Counted from the stretch's first letter, positions 54,561 through 61,726 are shown. The stretch is 64,000 nucleotides of DNA from Melastoma dodecandrum (GCA_029817715.1 JARUPY010000398.1:2418001-2482000), one strand, 5' to 3'. Translations and numbers: made by a program. The notes: generated by a model from the sequence alone, not told the origin.

Positions 54561-55002
54561 CGATCTCGCACGCGTGGACGCTCACGTCATCCAACTGCAC
54601 GAATACGACGAGATCCCCGATATGGCAGATCGCAACCCAGCCGAGGGTGTTCTGCAACGTGCCGGCATTCCAAAGATGGGCCGGCCTCCTCTCGGCGATC
54701 GACCGAAGCAGCAGGTCACCCTTCGTCTGGATCCGGAGACGCTCGAGCGCTTCAGAGAGAGCGGATCCGGGTGGCAAGTTAAAATGGGACGTTTGCTCAA
54801 GCAGAACGAGACCGTGCTGAAGATGATCGACGAAAACCTCGAGCTGATCGAAAGCATGGAGAGCATGCTCGGCTTCATGCAAAAGGGCGAGTTGCGGATG
54901 GTTTTCGAGCCAATCGATACGACGGTCGCGCGGGTCAAGCGAAATATCCAGACCGTCAAGGCCACAACGCGCGATCTGCGCGAGCAGCTCCTCGTAGACT
55001 GA
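54511..55002 (+). CDS. brnA: BrnA-like antitoxin with C-terminal coiled-coil extension
   Basis: A 163-residue protein. Residues about 1-95 are BrnA-like, with the linker DEIPDMAD, then GRPPLGDRPKQQVTLRLDPETLERFRESGSGWQVKM and a ribbon-helix-helix end. Residues about 95-163 are a long charged helix (LKQNETVLKMIDENLELIESMESML) absent from typical BrnA of about 90-100 residues. It should neutralise BrnT and repress the operon; the extra helix may change oligomer state. Confidence 0.82.
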   Translation: MTASKRNMVRSSSKARSDLARVDAHVIQLHEYDEIPDMADRNPAEGVLQRAGIPKMGRPPLGDRPKQQVTLRLDPETLERFRESGSGWQVKMGRLLKQNETVLKMIDENLELIESMESMLGFMQKGELRMVFEPIDTTVARVKRNIQTVKATTRDLREQLLVD

Positions 55003-55088
55003 GGTCGGAGCTCACCGGATGGCCGTGGCAAAGCAGGCGCAATGCTGAGCACCATGGCAGCTCAACGTCCGTCCCGGAGATGAGCCGC

Positions 55089-55137
55089 TGGTGGGCCGGG
55101 CAGGACTTGAACCTGCAACCAGACCGTTATGAGCGGT
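55089..55137 (-). tRNA. 3' fragment of a tRNA with CAU anticodon (tRNA-Ile2-like), attachment-site scar
   Basis: Read on the minus strand the 49 bases give the right half of an anticodon stem-loop with CTCATAA (anticodon CAT), CGGT of the 3' stem strand, a perfect T arm (GCAGG, loop TTCAAGT, CCTGC), the acceptor 3' strand CCGGCCC, then A and CCA. The D arm and acceptor 5' strand are missing: the match to a tRNA stops at 55137 within the anticodon stem. Such 3' halves remain when an element integrates in a tRNA gene; the element then lies to the right and the complete tRNA should stand at its far end, outside the window. It is not a working tRNA. Confidence 0.8.
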
Positions 55138-55246
55138 TAGGTACAGCCTAAAAACCCAACGAAATCAAAGAAGCTTAAGCCAAATCGGGCCGCTGTGTTC
55201 GATTTTGGTTCCGAGTTTTTGGCGGATTTCTGTGGGAGCAACGGCC

Positions 55247-55819
55247 ATGCGGGACACGCCCGTCGTCAGCGGTGTCTATTTCCTCTTCAAGAAGGAGGAG
55301 CTGATCTACGTCGGCCAAAGCAAGGACTGCTACGGCCGCATCGAAGACCATCGGTCGAACGGCCGTGAGTTCGACATGGCGACGGTCATGCCGCTTCAGG
55401 CTCAATTTCTGGGCAGCGTCGAGAAGGCGTTGATCAAAGCGTACCGTCCGCCTTGCAACATGACGCATAAGCCGAGCGCAGCGAAAGCATCCGTCTTTCG
55501 TTCCCCGGTCGTGCCCGAGTGGACTATGCCACCTGCCCCGCGTCCTGAACCGCCGAGACCGGACGGTCTCGGTCTCATCACCATCAACAAGGCTCGCGAG
55601 CTGGCTCGATTCTACGGTTTGGTTTCGAGCGTAATCGACCGTGCGGCCGAGGACGGAACTCTGTGTTTCGTCGGATCTACAAGTAGGCGGGGCCGCTTCA
55701 ATTTGCGGATGGCGCGCTACGATGACGTGCGGGCTTTCCTCGAGCGGGCGCGGGAGGAAAAGCTGTCGGAGTTGGGCTTTGCGCCCGCGGCCGATGCGCA
55801 AAAGGCGTCTGCAGCATGA
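55247..55819 (+). CDS. GIY-YIG nuclease-domain protein
   Basis: A 190-residue protein. Residues 1-75 are a GIY-YIG domain: SGVYFLFKKEELIYVGQSKD holds the GVY and YVG strands, GRIEDHR the Arg/His helix, and EKALIKAYRPPCN the Glu metal ligand region. Residues about 110-190 are a second region with a helix-turn-helix-like ITINKARELARFYG. The role is unknown; similar genes are frequent on phages and islands. ATG 55247 is preferred over a TTG 14 codons upstream. It is joined to the next small frame by ATGA. Confidence 0.75.
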   Translation: MRDTPVVSGVYFLFKKEELIYVGQSKDCYGRIEDHRSNGREFDMATVMPLQAQFLGSVEKALIKAYRPPCNMTHKPSAAKASVFRSPVVPEWTMPPAPRPEPPRPDGLGLITINKARELARFYGLVSSVIDRAAEDGTLCFVGSTSRRGRFNLRMARYDDVRAFLERAREEKLSELGFAPAADAQKASAA

Positions 55820-55884
55820 AGGCCGCCCTTCCCCACGACGTCCGCCCCACCATGGACCCCACCGGCGAGTCGGGGTCGCGATGA
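55816..55884 (+). CDS. 22-residue ORF linking GIY-YIG and radical SAM genes
   Basis: The ATG overlaps the GIY-YIG stop (ATGA) and the TGA overlaps the radical SAM start (ATGA at 55881). No family. A similar 22-residue frame follows the radical SAM gene at 60981. Translational coupling is the simplest reading. Confidence 0.35.
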   Translation: MKAALPHDVRPTMDPTGESGSR

Positions 55885-55942
55885 CCCCTGTCTTCTCGCG
55901 CGGACAGTGGGTTGGCGGCCTCGCCGAATGGATTGAGGGCGA
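55881..55942 (+). pseudogene. 5' piece of a radical SAM protein gene, cut by a transposon
   Basis: The first 20 codons (MTPVFSRGQWVGGLAEWIEG) of the radical SAM gene, ending with the left copy of the 8-bp target duplication GAGGGCGA (55935-55942). Beyond it the frame enters the transposon end. The remaining 841 bases of the gene are at 60144-60984; 62 plus 841 bases make an exact 301-codon frame. Confidence 0.85.
55935..55942. repeat. Target site duplication, left copy
   Basis: GAGGGCGA, repeated at 60136-60143 on the other side of the element. An 8-bp duplication is typical of IS1-family transposition. Confidence 0.9.
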
Positions 55943-55961
55943 GGTAGTGTCTCAGTTTGAA
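55943..55961 (+). repeat. Left terminal inverted repeat
   Basis: GGTAGTGTCTCAGTTTGAA; perfect match over 19 bases to the reverse complement of 60117-60135. The next bases (ATTCTG versus TTTCAG) continue the likeness imperfectly. Confidence 0.9.
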
Positions 55962-56023
55962 ATTCTGCGCATGACAGGCTGCACTCGTTTCGGCGACGAT
56001 AATCTCATTCGGAGATTCGTCGC

Positions 56024-56557
56024 ATGTTCGACCTGCTCAGACGATTTTGGGATCGCGCCGTGAGCGAGGGCGGCGTCATTCAGGGCGCTCCATTCACTTT
56101 CATAGTTGCTGTCCTAGTCTCGGCTGGATTTTGCGCTTTAGTGATTTGGCAAGCACTCGACTGGCGTTACGGCAGCATCATTGCAAACAGGGACGCGTCC
56201 ATTAACGCGCGAGATTCACAGATCAGTTTATTGGCAGCTCAGGTCAAAGACCTCACCGACAAATATGACGAACTCAAAAAGAATGTTCCTGAGGCTAAGC
56301 AGATCGATCCTGATTCCATATCGCAAAGGGGGGAAGTGGTCGGCAAGGCCATTGGTGCCCTGCCAGACAAAAGCAAAAGCAAGGTATTCTTTCGCCTACT
56401 TAATACGAATGGCGATTTCGACAGGACCAAGACCTTTCAATATCGCGATATGCGGCTGAAGATTGACTCGGTTAGCGGCGAAGCAAGATCAAGCATGGCC
56501 GGCGAAGTGAGAGCGCAGTTTGTCGACGTCGTTTGTACAATGCTAGACGGCGACTGA
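56024..56557 (+). CDS. Membrane-anchored protein of unknown function (transposon passenger)
   Basis: A 177-residue protein with one membrane helix (about residues 24-46, FTFIVAVLVSAGFCALVIWQA), then a coiled coil (ANRDASINARDSQISLLAAQVKDLTDKYDEL, about 55-88), then a soluble part of about 85 residues. No family recognised. It is the only plus-strand passenger and its last 15 bases overlap the transposase stop. Its codon use is less GC-rich than the host. Confidence 0.6.
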   Translation: MFDLLRRFWDRAVSEGGVIQGAPFTFIVAVLVSAGFCALVIWQALDWRYGSIIANRDASINARDSQISLLAAQVKDLTDKYDELKKNVPEAKQIDPDSISQRGEVVGKAIGALPDKSKSKVFFRLLNTNGDFDRTKTFQYRDMRLKIDSVSGEARSSMAGEVRAQFVDVVCTMLDGD

Positions 56558-57436
56558 AGCTCGTCTTTTGTACGGCCCGCGTTTCTTCGCGGGCGCTGCG
56601 CTGACGTCGATCAGCGCCGCAACGTCTTCCATGCTCCACAGCCGATCGGTGACGCCAGCCGCCATCGCAGGCGTCACCTTCAGCGACTTGTGGATGCGGC
56701 AGAAGTTGTAGAACACGAAGTAGAGCGACAGCGCGTGAATGTGGCTGTCGATCTTTTTGGAGAACGCATTCGTCAGGCGCGTGAACCGACGTATGTGCAT
56801 CCGCATCGAGAGGTTCTGCCGCTCGACGTGCGACGTCGAGACGTGGCGCATGTCAGGGGCGCCAGAGATCGGCTTCTTCTTCGCGCCAACGCATTCGGCC
56901 GGGCTGTATCGCTTCTCCGGCCCACGGCCCGCTTCCTCGCCGTACAGCTTCACGAGCATGGCGTAGTCGATGTCGCCCTCGTTGAAAGCGCCCGCGACGG
57001 CGTCGAGATAGACGCCATGGCCGTCCGTCGTGAGCTGCATTCGGCCATCGATCCGAAAGCGCAGGTCGTCCATGAAGAAGTTGGCCGTCTCGGCGTCACG
57101 ACCGCCGACGAAATAGGAGACGATCAGCTTCGTGTCGGCGTCGATCGCGGTCCACGTCCACACATTGCCGGCGCCGTAAGGTGCGGCTTTTGCCGTCGCA
57201 ACGTTCTTTTCCTTGGCGTAGCAGAACGACCAGATTTCATCGCACTGGACGCGCTTCGCCTTCACGCCGACGACGGTGTTGAAATGGTGGATCGCGCACG
57301 CCTCGCCGGCATCGGTGAGCAACTTCGCGACCGTGTTGATCGACATGCCGCAGATGCGGGAAATCGAGCGCATTGAGCTACCCTCGCAAAGCATCGAGAG
57401 GATTTGGACGCGCTTGGCGAGGGGCAGCTTGTTCAT
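56543..57436 (-). CDS. IS1 family transposase
   Basis: A 297-residue DDE transposase in one frame, without the insAB frameshift of classical IS1. The N-terminal part is a helix-turn-helix (SMRSISRICGMSINTVAKLL). Catalytic residues: Asp66 in VQCDEIWSF, a second Asp in LTTDGHGVYLDAV, and Glu in STSHVERQNLSMRMH. The start at 57436 (MNKLPLAKRVQIL) is the usual one in the family; the frame is open to 57475. It appears complete, so the element may still move. Confidence 0.92.
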   Translation of the reverse strand: MNKLPLAKRVQILSMLCEGSSMRSISRICGMSINTVAKLLTDAGEACAIHHFNTVVGVKAKRVQCDEIWSFCYAKEKNVATAKAAPYGAGNVWTWTAIDADTKLIVSYFVGGRDAETANFFMDDLRFRIDGRMQLTTDGHGVYLDAVAGAFNEGDIDYAMLVKLYGEEAGRGPEKRYSPAECVGAKKKPISGAPDMRHVSTSHVERQNLSMRMHIRRFTRLTNAFSKKIDSHIHALSLYFVFYNFCRIHKSLKVTPAMAAGVTDRLWSMEDVAALIDVSAAPAKKRGPYKRRASVAV

Positions 57437-57474
57437 GCCCCTTTTATCTGAAATTTCTTGCTTAGCGTCAAGCA

Positions 57475-58632
57475 TCAGGTTCTGACGAGCGTCAGTGGTG
57501 CAGGCCCTTCTTTAGGAGCTGCAACGTTTCTACCGAAATGATCGCATAAAACCTCAGCCGAGATTTCCATAGTCTCCTCGGAATCAAAAGGAGGCAGCAA
57601 GCCGCGCTCAACGAGTTTTCTCCATGCATTAAATATCAAGCCCGGTCGTTCGACAGGTATCACGTCGTCTAAAGGCTCGTTATTCAACTCTTTGCGCTTG
57701 GTCATCTGTATTCTGAAAGCCACGTATTGGCTCTCATCAATGGCTCCAATGTCTTTCGCACGGTGGGCAATCGCTTGCATTGAAACCAGCCAGCGCTGTT
57801 TCAAGCCCCTCAAGTGGCTTGACCGAGTGGAATAAAACTCTCTGTATAATTGACTTCTGGGGAGCAGAAAGGCGCCGGCAAACCAATTAGCCTCCTTCTC
57901 CAGTCTATCTCTAATAGACTTGGACTCCATGTCGTCAGAAGATATGTCGCGATGCATTATGAGATGACCAAGCTCATGCGCAGCATCAAATCGCGATCGC
58001 ACTGACGCGCCTTTGTCAGAACTTAATAGGACAAAGGGTCTTCCATCAATCCAGCAAGAGAATGCGTCAATCCTCTGAGAAAGCATTTCAAGGCGACAAA
58101 CGATAACACCTTGCGACTCAAGCAAGGCCACAACATTATTTATTGGCCCATCGCCAAGTCCCCATTGCCTGCGGGTTTGGCTCGCTATGTACTCGACATC
58201 GTCTAGGGAGTAATATTCATTGTTCCCTACGTGTTCGAATAGAGGGAGATTTGGTGTAGGAAACCTGACACCAGCATGCATAAGTCGCTGAGTGAATTCC
58301 CAAACCCAATCAGTTCTGACGTCCAAAGCCATATTCGTTTTGTTGCTCTTTGGGCCAACACTTCGAAAAAAGCGCACTTTCTTCCGCCGCAGCGGCGCCG
58401 CCTCTTTGAAGAAAAAAGAAACAGGCTGCCTCAATACACGCGAAAGTTGCAGCAATGTTGCCATGTCGGGACGACGGTCGCCATTCTCGTAATGACCTAC
58501 CGCAGTACCAGTTATTCCGATCTCGCGCGCCACGTCAGCCCGCGAAAGCTGCAGAGCAACACGCGCATCAGCGAGCCTAGATGCAACAACGCCAGCCGCT
58601 CGATCTGGAAATTGAAAGAGATTTCCGCTCAT
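57475..58632 (-). CDS. XRE HTH-ImmA/IrrE metallopeptidase regulator
   Basis: A 385-residue protein. Residues about 15-75 are an XRE/Cro helix-turn-helix (SRADVAREIGITGTAVGHYENGDRRP). Residues about 140-300 are an ImmA/IrrE peptidase domain with the zinc motif HELGH at 219-223 and a downstream ANWFAGAFLLP. In the known systems such peptidases cut a repressor (ImmA of ICEBs1, IrrE/PprI of Deinococcus) and so switch on genes after stress. Here HTH and peptidase are in one chain. Its start overlaps the end of the upstream partner by ATGA. Confidence 0.85.
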   Translation of the reverse strand: MSGNLFQFPDRAAGVVASRLADARVALQLSRADVAREIGITGTAVGHYENGDRRPDMATLLQLSRVLRQPVSFFFKEAAPLRRKKVRFFRSVGPKSNKTNMALDVRTDWVWEFTQRLMHAGVRFPTPNLPLFEHVGNNEYYSLDDVEYIASQTRRQWGLGDGPINNVVALLESQGVIVCRLEMLSQRIDAFSCWIDGRPFVLLSSDKGASVRSRFDAAHELGHLIMHRDISSDDMESKSIRDRLEKEANWFAGAFLLPRSQLYREFYSTRSSHLRGLKQRWLVSMQAIAHRAKDIGAIDESQYVAFRIQMTKRKELNNEPLDDVIPVERPGLIFNAWRKLVERGLLPPFDSEETMEISAEVLCDHFGRNVAAPKEGPAPLTLVRT

Positions 58633-59297
58633 CCCGCGTCTCGAACAGTTTTGATTACTTCTTCAACCAAGTCAGCCTCTGGAGATTCAACCGGGCCTTC
58701 GCCCCTGGCGTGTTCGGTCGGTGAACCGACTTCGTGCGGAAGCTTCAGCAAGTCATCCGACCACCATATCAACTTGTTCTCCGTTGGATGTGGAACGGAA
58801 AGATTTGTAAACCTGAGGTCATTATGCCCATGAAGCAGCAGTATGTGTTTCTTGTCCTTATCTTCTCTGTATTCTCGATTCCATTCTGGAAACAAATACT
58901 CTGTGTTTGAGGCCCCAAATTCGTCTCTAAACTTTGCCCACCTTGGCTTTTTATGAGGGTAGTCAACTTGATTGATCGTGATTTTGGCTGCGGGTGAATG
59001 CATAACGAGATGCTTGCCCGTGGGAGACGCATAATTTTCCCAGATCGGATCAAACGGAAGGTGGCCCTTCTTGATCAGTCGCAGAAACTCAAATTCCGCG
59101 GCTAGGACGATGAGATCGCCCCGCTGAAATCTCGCGCTGGGCGTGCCGAGGAAATCGATTTTATCGATCGCTTGATCGGCGCTGGCATATGCCCGTTTCA
59201 AAGCCGCAGGCACATAAGGACGGAAAACCTCAGGAAACTCTTCGTCGATAATTCCTGAGCAGGATTGGACGCCTCTGGCACGCGAATCTCCGTTCAA
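58629..59297 (-). CDS. Unknown protein paired with the ImmA/IrrE regulator
   Basis: About 222 residues, no family recognised. Notable: FPEVFRPYVPAALKRAYASADQAID at the start, GDLIVLAAEFEFLRLIKKG, a basic middle (HKKPRWAKFRDEFG), then HILLLHGHNDLRFTNLSVPHP and an acidic tail. The 4-base overlap with the XRE-ImmA/IrrE gene indicates a two-gene unit. The start is uncertain: TTG 59297 lies in the operator candidate; GTG 59213 would shorten it by 28 residues. The frame open up to 59387 runs into a neighbouring gene and is unlikely. Confidence 0.6.
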   Translation of the reverse strand: MNGDSRARGVQSCSGIIDEEFPEVFRPYVPAALKRAYASADQAIDKIDFLGTPSARFQRGDLIVLAAEFEFLRLIKKGHLPFDPIWENYASPTGKHLVMHSPAAKITINQVDYPHKKPRWAKFRDEFGASNTEYLFPEWNREYREDKDKKHILLLHGHNDLRFTNLSVPHPTENKLIWWSDDLLKLPHEVGSPTEHARGEGPVESPEADLVEEVIKTVRDAG

Positions 59298-59313
59298 AAG
59301 TGGGCTTTTGAAC
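59292..59313. promoter_or_regulatory. 9-bp palindromic operator candidate with upstream -35 like hexamer
   Basis: GTTCAAAAG (59292-59300), TGGG, CTTTTGAAC (59305-59313): a perfect inverted repeat at the head of the partner/XRE-ImmA/IrrE operon. On the minus strand TTGACA stands at 59342-59337, upstream of it. The position suggests that the XRE protein controls its own operon here. Confidence 0.65.
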
Positions 59314-59349
59314 AAAAGCGAGCATTTGTGGAAAAATGTCAACGGTAGA

Positions 59350-59586
59350 TCATTTGGTCCAGCGCTTCTGCGCAGCTTTCTTCGCAATCTCCGCCCGCCG
59401 CTCCGGCGTCATAGCCTTCGCGCGAGCGGCGCCGCCCTTCTTCCCCATGGCGACGGCGGCGGCGTCCTTGCCATCGGCGGCGGGCACGTCCTCGGCTTCC
59501 TCGCCCGTCGCGATCCGAGCCACCTTGATGGCGTTGCCGATCACGTCGGCGGGGCGCTTCTGGCCTTTAGGTCCGGTGGGCATCAC
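59350..59586 (-). CDS. Small basic protein (KKGGAARAKALTPERR-type)
   Basis: A 78-residue basic protein ending in MGKKGGAARAKAMTPERRAEIAKKAAQKRWTK, a motif seen in many short Hyphomicrobiales proteins, often called RNA- or DNA-binding without proof. Its start overlaps the stop of the next upstream gene by ATGA (59583-59586). Confidence 0.7.
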   Translation of the reverse strand: MMPTGPKGQKRPADVIGNAIKVARIATGEEAEDVPAADGKDAAAVAMGKKGGAARAKAMTPERRAEIAKKAAQKRWTK

Positions 59587-60068
59587 AGAACTTCTTTAGC
59601 TCGGATTTGCGCAGCCAGATTTTCATATTCTGCGATCCACGTTCTTAACCAGCTAATCCGAATGGCCGTGATGTCTTTGGTTGTGCCGTTAGGCGCCGTT
59701 TCGTGAAGCCGCATCGTGCCTTCTTCCAAGGGCGTCAGCTGAGAACGCAGGTCGGGGAGACGGCGTTCGATAATGTCAGTCAGAAGGGCTTCCACGTTTC
59801 TCTCCTTCATGCACGAAGGGTTTAGCATAACGCCCAACTCAATCGCTGCGGATCTAGAAAGCACGCCGGCAGCCACCGCATCTCCGATCAGAACCACCAG
59901 TTCGTTCTCGCCGATCTCCAGCGCCTTTGGATTAAAGCTGCGCCCGCGCCAGTCCGCGAACCGTATCGCGATTTCCAACGACTCGCGATATTGCAACCGT
60001 TCGATTGTCGCCCCAGCAAAGGATGCCGACGCGACCCGCCATGCGTATGGTGTGGAAAGGTAGCCCAT
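59583..60068 (-). CDS. Unknown protein, first gene of the passenger operon
   Basis: A 161-residue protein with no recognised family. It is mainly helical; a segment SFNPKALEIGENELVVLIGDAVAAGVLSRSAAIELG looks like a folded core and TAIRISWLRTWIAEYENLAAQI forms the final helix. It begins 48 bases inside the right transposon end, so its promoter must be in or beyond the inverted repeat. Confidence 0.55.
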   Translation of the reverse strand: MGYLSTPYAWRVASASFAGATIERLQYRESLEIAIRFADWRGRSFNPKALEIGENELVVLIGDAVAAGVLSRSAAIELGVMLNPSCMKERNVEALLTDIIERRLPDLRSQLTPLEEGTMRLHETAPNGTTKDITAIRISWLRTWIAEYENLAAQIRAKEVL

Positions 60069-60116
60069 GGATGCTTAGGGTCAAGCACGGCTATGGGCGG
60101 GTCAATCCGACTGAAA

Positions 60117-60135
60117 TTCAAACTGAGACACTACC
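60117..60135 (-). repeat. Right terminal inverted repeat
   Basis: On the minus strand it reads GGTAGTGTCTCAGTTTGAA, identical to the left end over 19 bases. Confidence 0.9.
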
Positions 60136-60143
60136 GAGGGCGA
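60136..60143. repeat. Target site duplication, right copy
   Basis: GAGGGCGA, the second copy of the 8-bp target duplication (see 55935-55942). Confidence 0.9.
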
Positions 60144-60984
60144 CACCGCCTACCTGTCGATCGCTTTTACCTGGAAGCTCGACGACGCCTATAGCCGCGC
60201 CTGCTGGTACCGCCAGATGGGCTTCAAGGTCCGCGCGGGCGGGCCGGGCGTCTTCACGCGCAAGCACTACTTGGCCGAGGTGGCGGAGATCGGCGGCGAG
60301 CTGCCGTCCGGCGAGGCCGTCGTGCGGCACAATCCGATGGCGACGATCGCAAGCCGCGGCTGCCCGGTCGGCTGCTGGTTCTGCATCGTTCCGAAGATGG
60401 AAGGCCGCGACTTCACGGAGCTGCCCGATTTTCCCGTCCGGCCAGTGCTCTGCGACAACAATCTCTCGGCGCTTTCGCCCGCATTTCAGCAGCACATCGT
60501 CGATCGCTACGTCGCCGCTGAAGTGCCGCTCCTCGACGCGAACTCCGGCTTTGAGCCGCGCACGTTCGACGAGGAAGTCTTTCGCCGCTGGCGCCCGATC
60601 AACCGAGGGCCCTGGCGCTTCGCCTACGACGATGAGGGCGACGGGCCACACGTCGAGCGCGTCATGCGGATGCTCCGCGACGTGCCGCAGAGCAAGAAGC
60701 GGGTCTATGTCCTGATCGGAAACGAGCCAGTCGAGACTTGCCTAGCGCGGATCCAGCGCGTGATCGCTTGGGGCGGCGAGCCGCACGCGCAGCCCTTTAT
60801 CAAGCTCAATGCGCTCGCGCGGACCCCACACGTCCGACACGACTGGACGGCGCAGAAGCTCACCGACGTCGCTCGCTACTGCAACCGCTTCATCTGGCGG
60901 AAGACGCCTCTCGCCGAATACGACGCGTCGATCAAGACTCGAGACCGGGAGCGCTACGACGAGCAGGAAGGCATGTTCGTATGA
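60144..60984 (+). pseudogene. Main part of a radical SAM protein gene, cut by a transposon
   Basis: The remaining 280 codons of the interrupted gene. The [4Fe-4S]-binding motif CxxxCxxC is present as RGCPVGCWFC, with the later LDANSGFEPRTFD and a GNEPVETCLARIQRV strand. The radical SAM family does many kinds of chemistry; the product of this phage- or island-type member is unknown. The 5' piece lies at 55881-55942; the gene cannot give its full protein unless the element leaves precisely. A GTG or ATG within this part could still start a shorter protein (for example ATG 60217), which would keep the CxxxCxxC motif. Confidence 0.82.
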
Positions 60985-61049
60985 GCACCCCCACCCCCTC
61001 CCCTCTCTCTATCGTGTCTCAGGGCGATGAGGGGGAGATGAAAGGATGA
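60981..61049 (+). CDS. 22-residue ORF after the radical SAM gene
   Basis: ATG overlaps the radical SAM stop (ATGA). Ser/Thr/Pro-rich start, acidic end. No family; the mirror image of the 22-residue frame before the gene at 55816. Confidence 0.3.
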   Translation: MSTPTPSPLSIVSQGDEGEMKG

Positions 61050-61066
61050 GCGGGCGGACTGGGGGA

Positions 61067-61240
61067 TCATGCGGAAGCTTTCCGTGCCTCCCGCTCGCGG
61101 CGCTTCAGCTCGCGCTCGATGGCCTCGCGGATCAGGTCAAGGCGATCTTCATTTTCTCGCAAGGCGGAATCCATCCTGGCCTTCGCGCCTTCCGGCAGCG
61201 TCAGGTTGATGTTCTCCGCCCATAACTTGCGTCGCCCCAT
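61067..61240 (-). CDS. Small ribbon-helix-helix-like regulator
   Basis: A 57-residue protein. MGRRKLWAENINLTLPEGAKARMDSAL gives a strand followed by a helix, with EDRLDLIREAIERELKRRER as second helix: the arrangement of CopG/ribbon-helix-helix repressors. ATG 61240 is preferred; a TTG at 61276 would add 12 residues. The three GTACATGA boxes just upstream are its likely operators. Confidence 0.65.
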   Translation of the reverse strand: MGRRKLWAENINLTLPEGAKARMDSALRENEDRLDLIREAIERELKRREREARKASA

Positions 61241-61257
61241 ACGGCGCGGCGTAGCGT

Positions 61258-61330
61258 GTACATGAAAGTCCGTCAAATCGCACCTTTTTCGCGTACATGA
61301 TATTGACAGATATCACGTACATGATAAAAG
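61258..61330. promoter_or_regulatory. GTACATGA operator array and plus-strand promoter
   Basis: GTACATGA occurs three times: 61258-61265, 61293-61300 and 61317-61324. The last two are part of 11-base direct repeats (CGTACATGATA), 24 bases apart, bracketing TTGACA (61303-61308). A TAAAAG hexamer follows at 61325-61330, 16 bases after. This gives a plus-strand promoter for the gene at 61364 set inside repeats that the ribbon-helix-helix protein may bind. Confidence 0.6.
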
Positions 61331-61363
61331 AGCAATCGCAGACATGCGATGGAGTAACCCCCA

Positions 61364-61651
61364 ATGAAATGCGCGTGGAAGACGCTCCCGCTCAACGATG
61401 AGTCGGTAGCTGCGCACCTGAACACACAGATCGATTGCTTCGGCACGGTGATGCTCGACTTTGCATCGAGACGGTGGGGCCGGCGGCATCTGCGACTGCA
61501 TCAAGACCGGCAAGGTTATTTCGTCCGCAACGGAGGGCGCGGATCCTGCAAGCGGTATCTGGGGCGGTGCAAGGTCACCTATCTCGATGGGAAACCAACG
61601 CTGTTCGCCTACACCTTCGCCGACCAAGACGCTTTGGAGGATGTTGACTGA
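61364..61651 (+). CDS. Hypothetical island protein
   Basis: A 95-residue basic protein (MKCAWKTLPLNDESVAAHL; later GRRHLRLHQDRQGYFVRNGGRG and a final acidic end). No family recognised. It stands directly behind the promoter/operator array and starts a run of small plus-strand genes. Confidence 0.5.
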   Translation: MKCAWKTLPLNDESVAAHLNTQIDCFGTVMLDFASRRWGRRHLRLHQDRQGYFVRNGGRGSCKRYLGRCKVTYLDGKPTLFAYTFADQDALEDVD

Positions 61652-61726
61652 GAGGTCGAAACGGCGTCCGCGCCGTCTACCGGTCATGCCGGCACTGATG
61701 AGACCAGATCACGAAGGGGCTTGATT

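Larger units (their letters stand above)
55943..60135. mobile_element. IS1-type transposon with passenger genes, 4193 bp
   Basis: The element is bounded by inverted ends with 19 perfect bases (GGTAGTGTCTCAGTTTGAA at the left; its reverse complement at the right), flanked by an 8-bp duplication GAGGGCGA. It contains an IS1-family transposase (56543-57436) and five further genes: a membrane/coiled-coil protein, an XRE-ImmA/IrrE protein, its unknown partner, a small basic protein and one more unknown. Most of it is visibly less GC-rich than the host. It interrupts a radical SAM gene without loss. IS1 elements are normally below 1.2 kb, so the passenger load is unusual. Confidence 0.88.

Noticed and set aside
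55089..55137. A complete, functional tRNA
   Set aside because: D arm and acceptor 5' strand are absent; the sequence to the right does not fold to complete it.
59297..59387. Upstream extension of the ImmA/IrrE partner to an ATG at 59387
   Set aside because: It would overlap the end of the 78-residue gene and cross the promoter/operator candidate.
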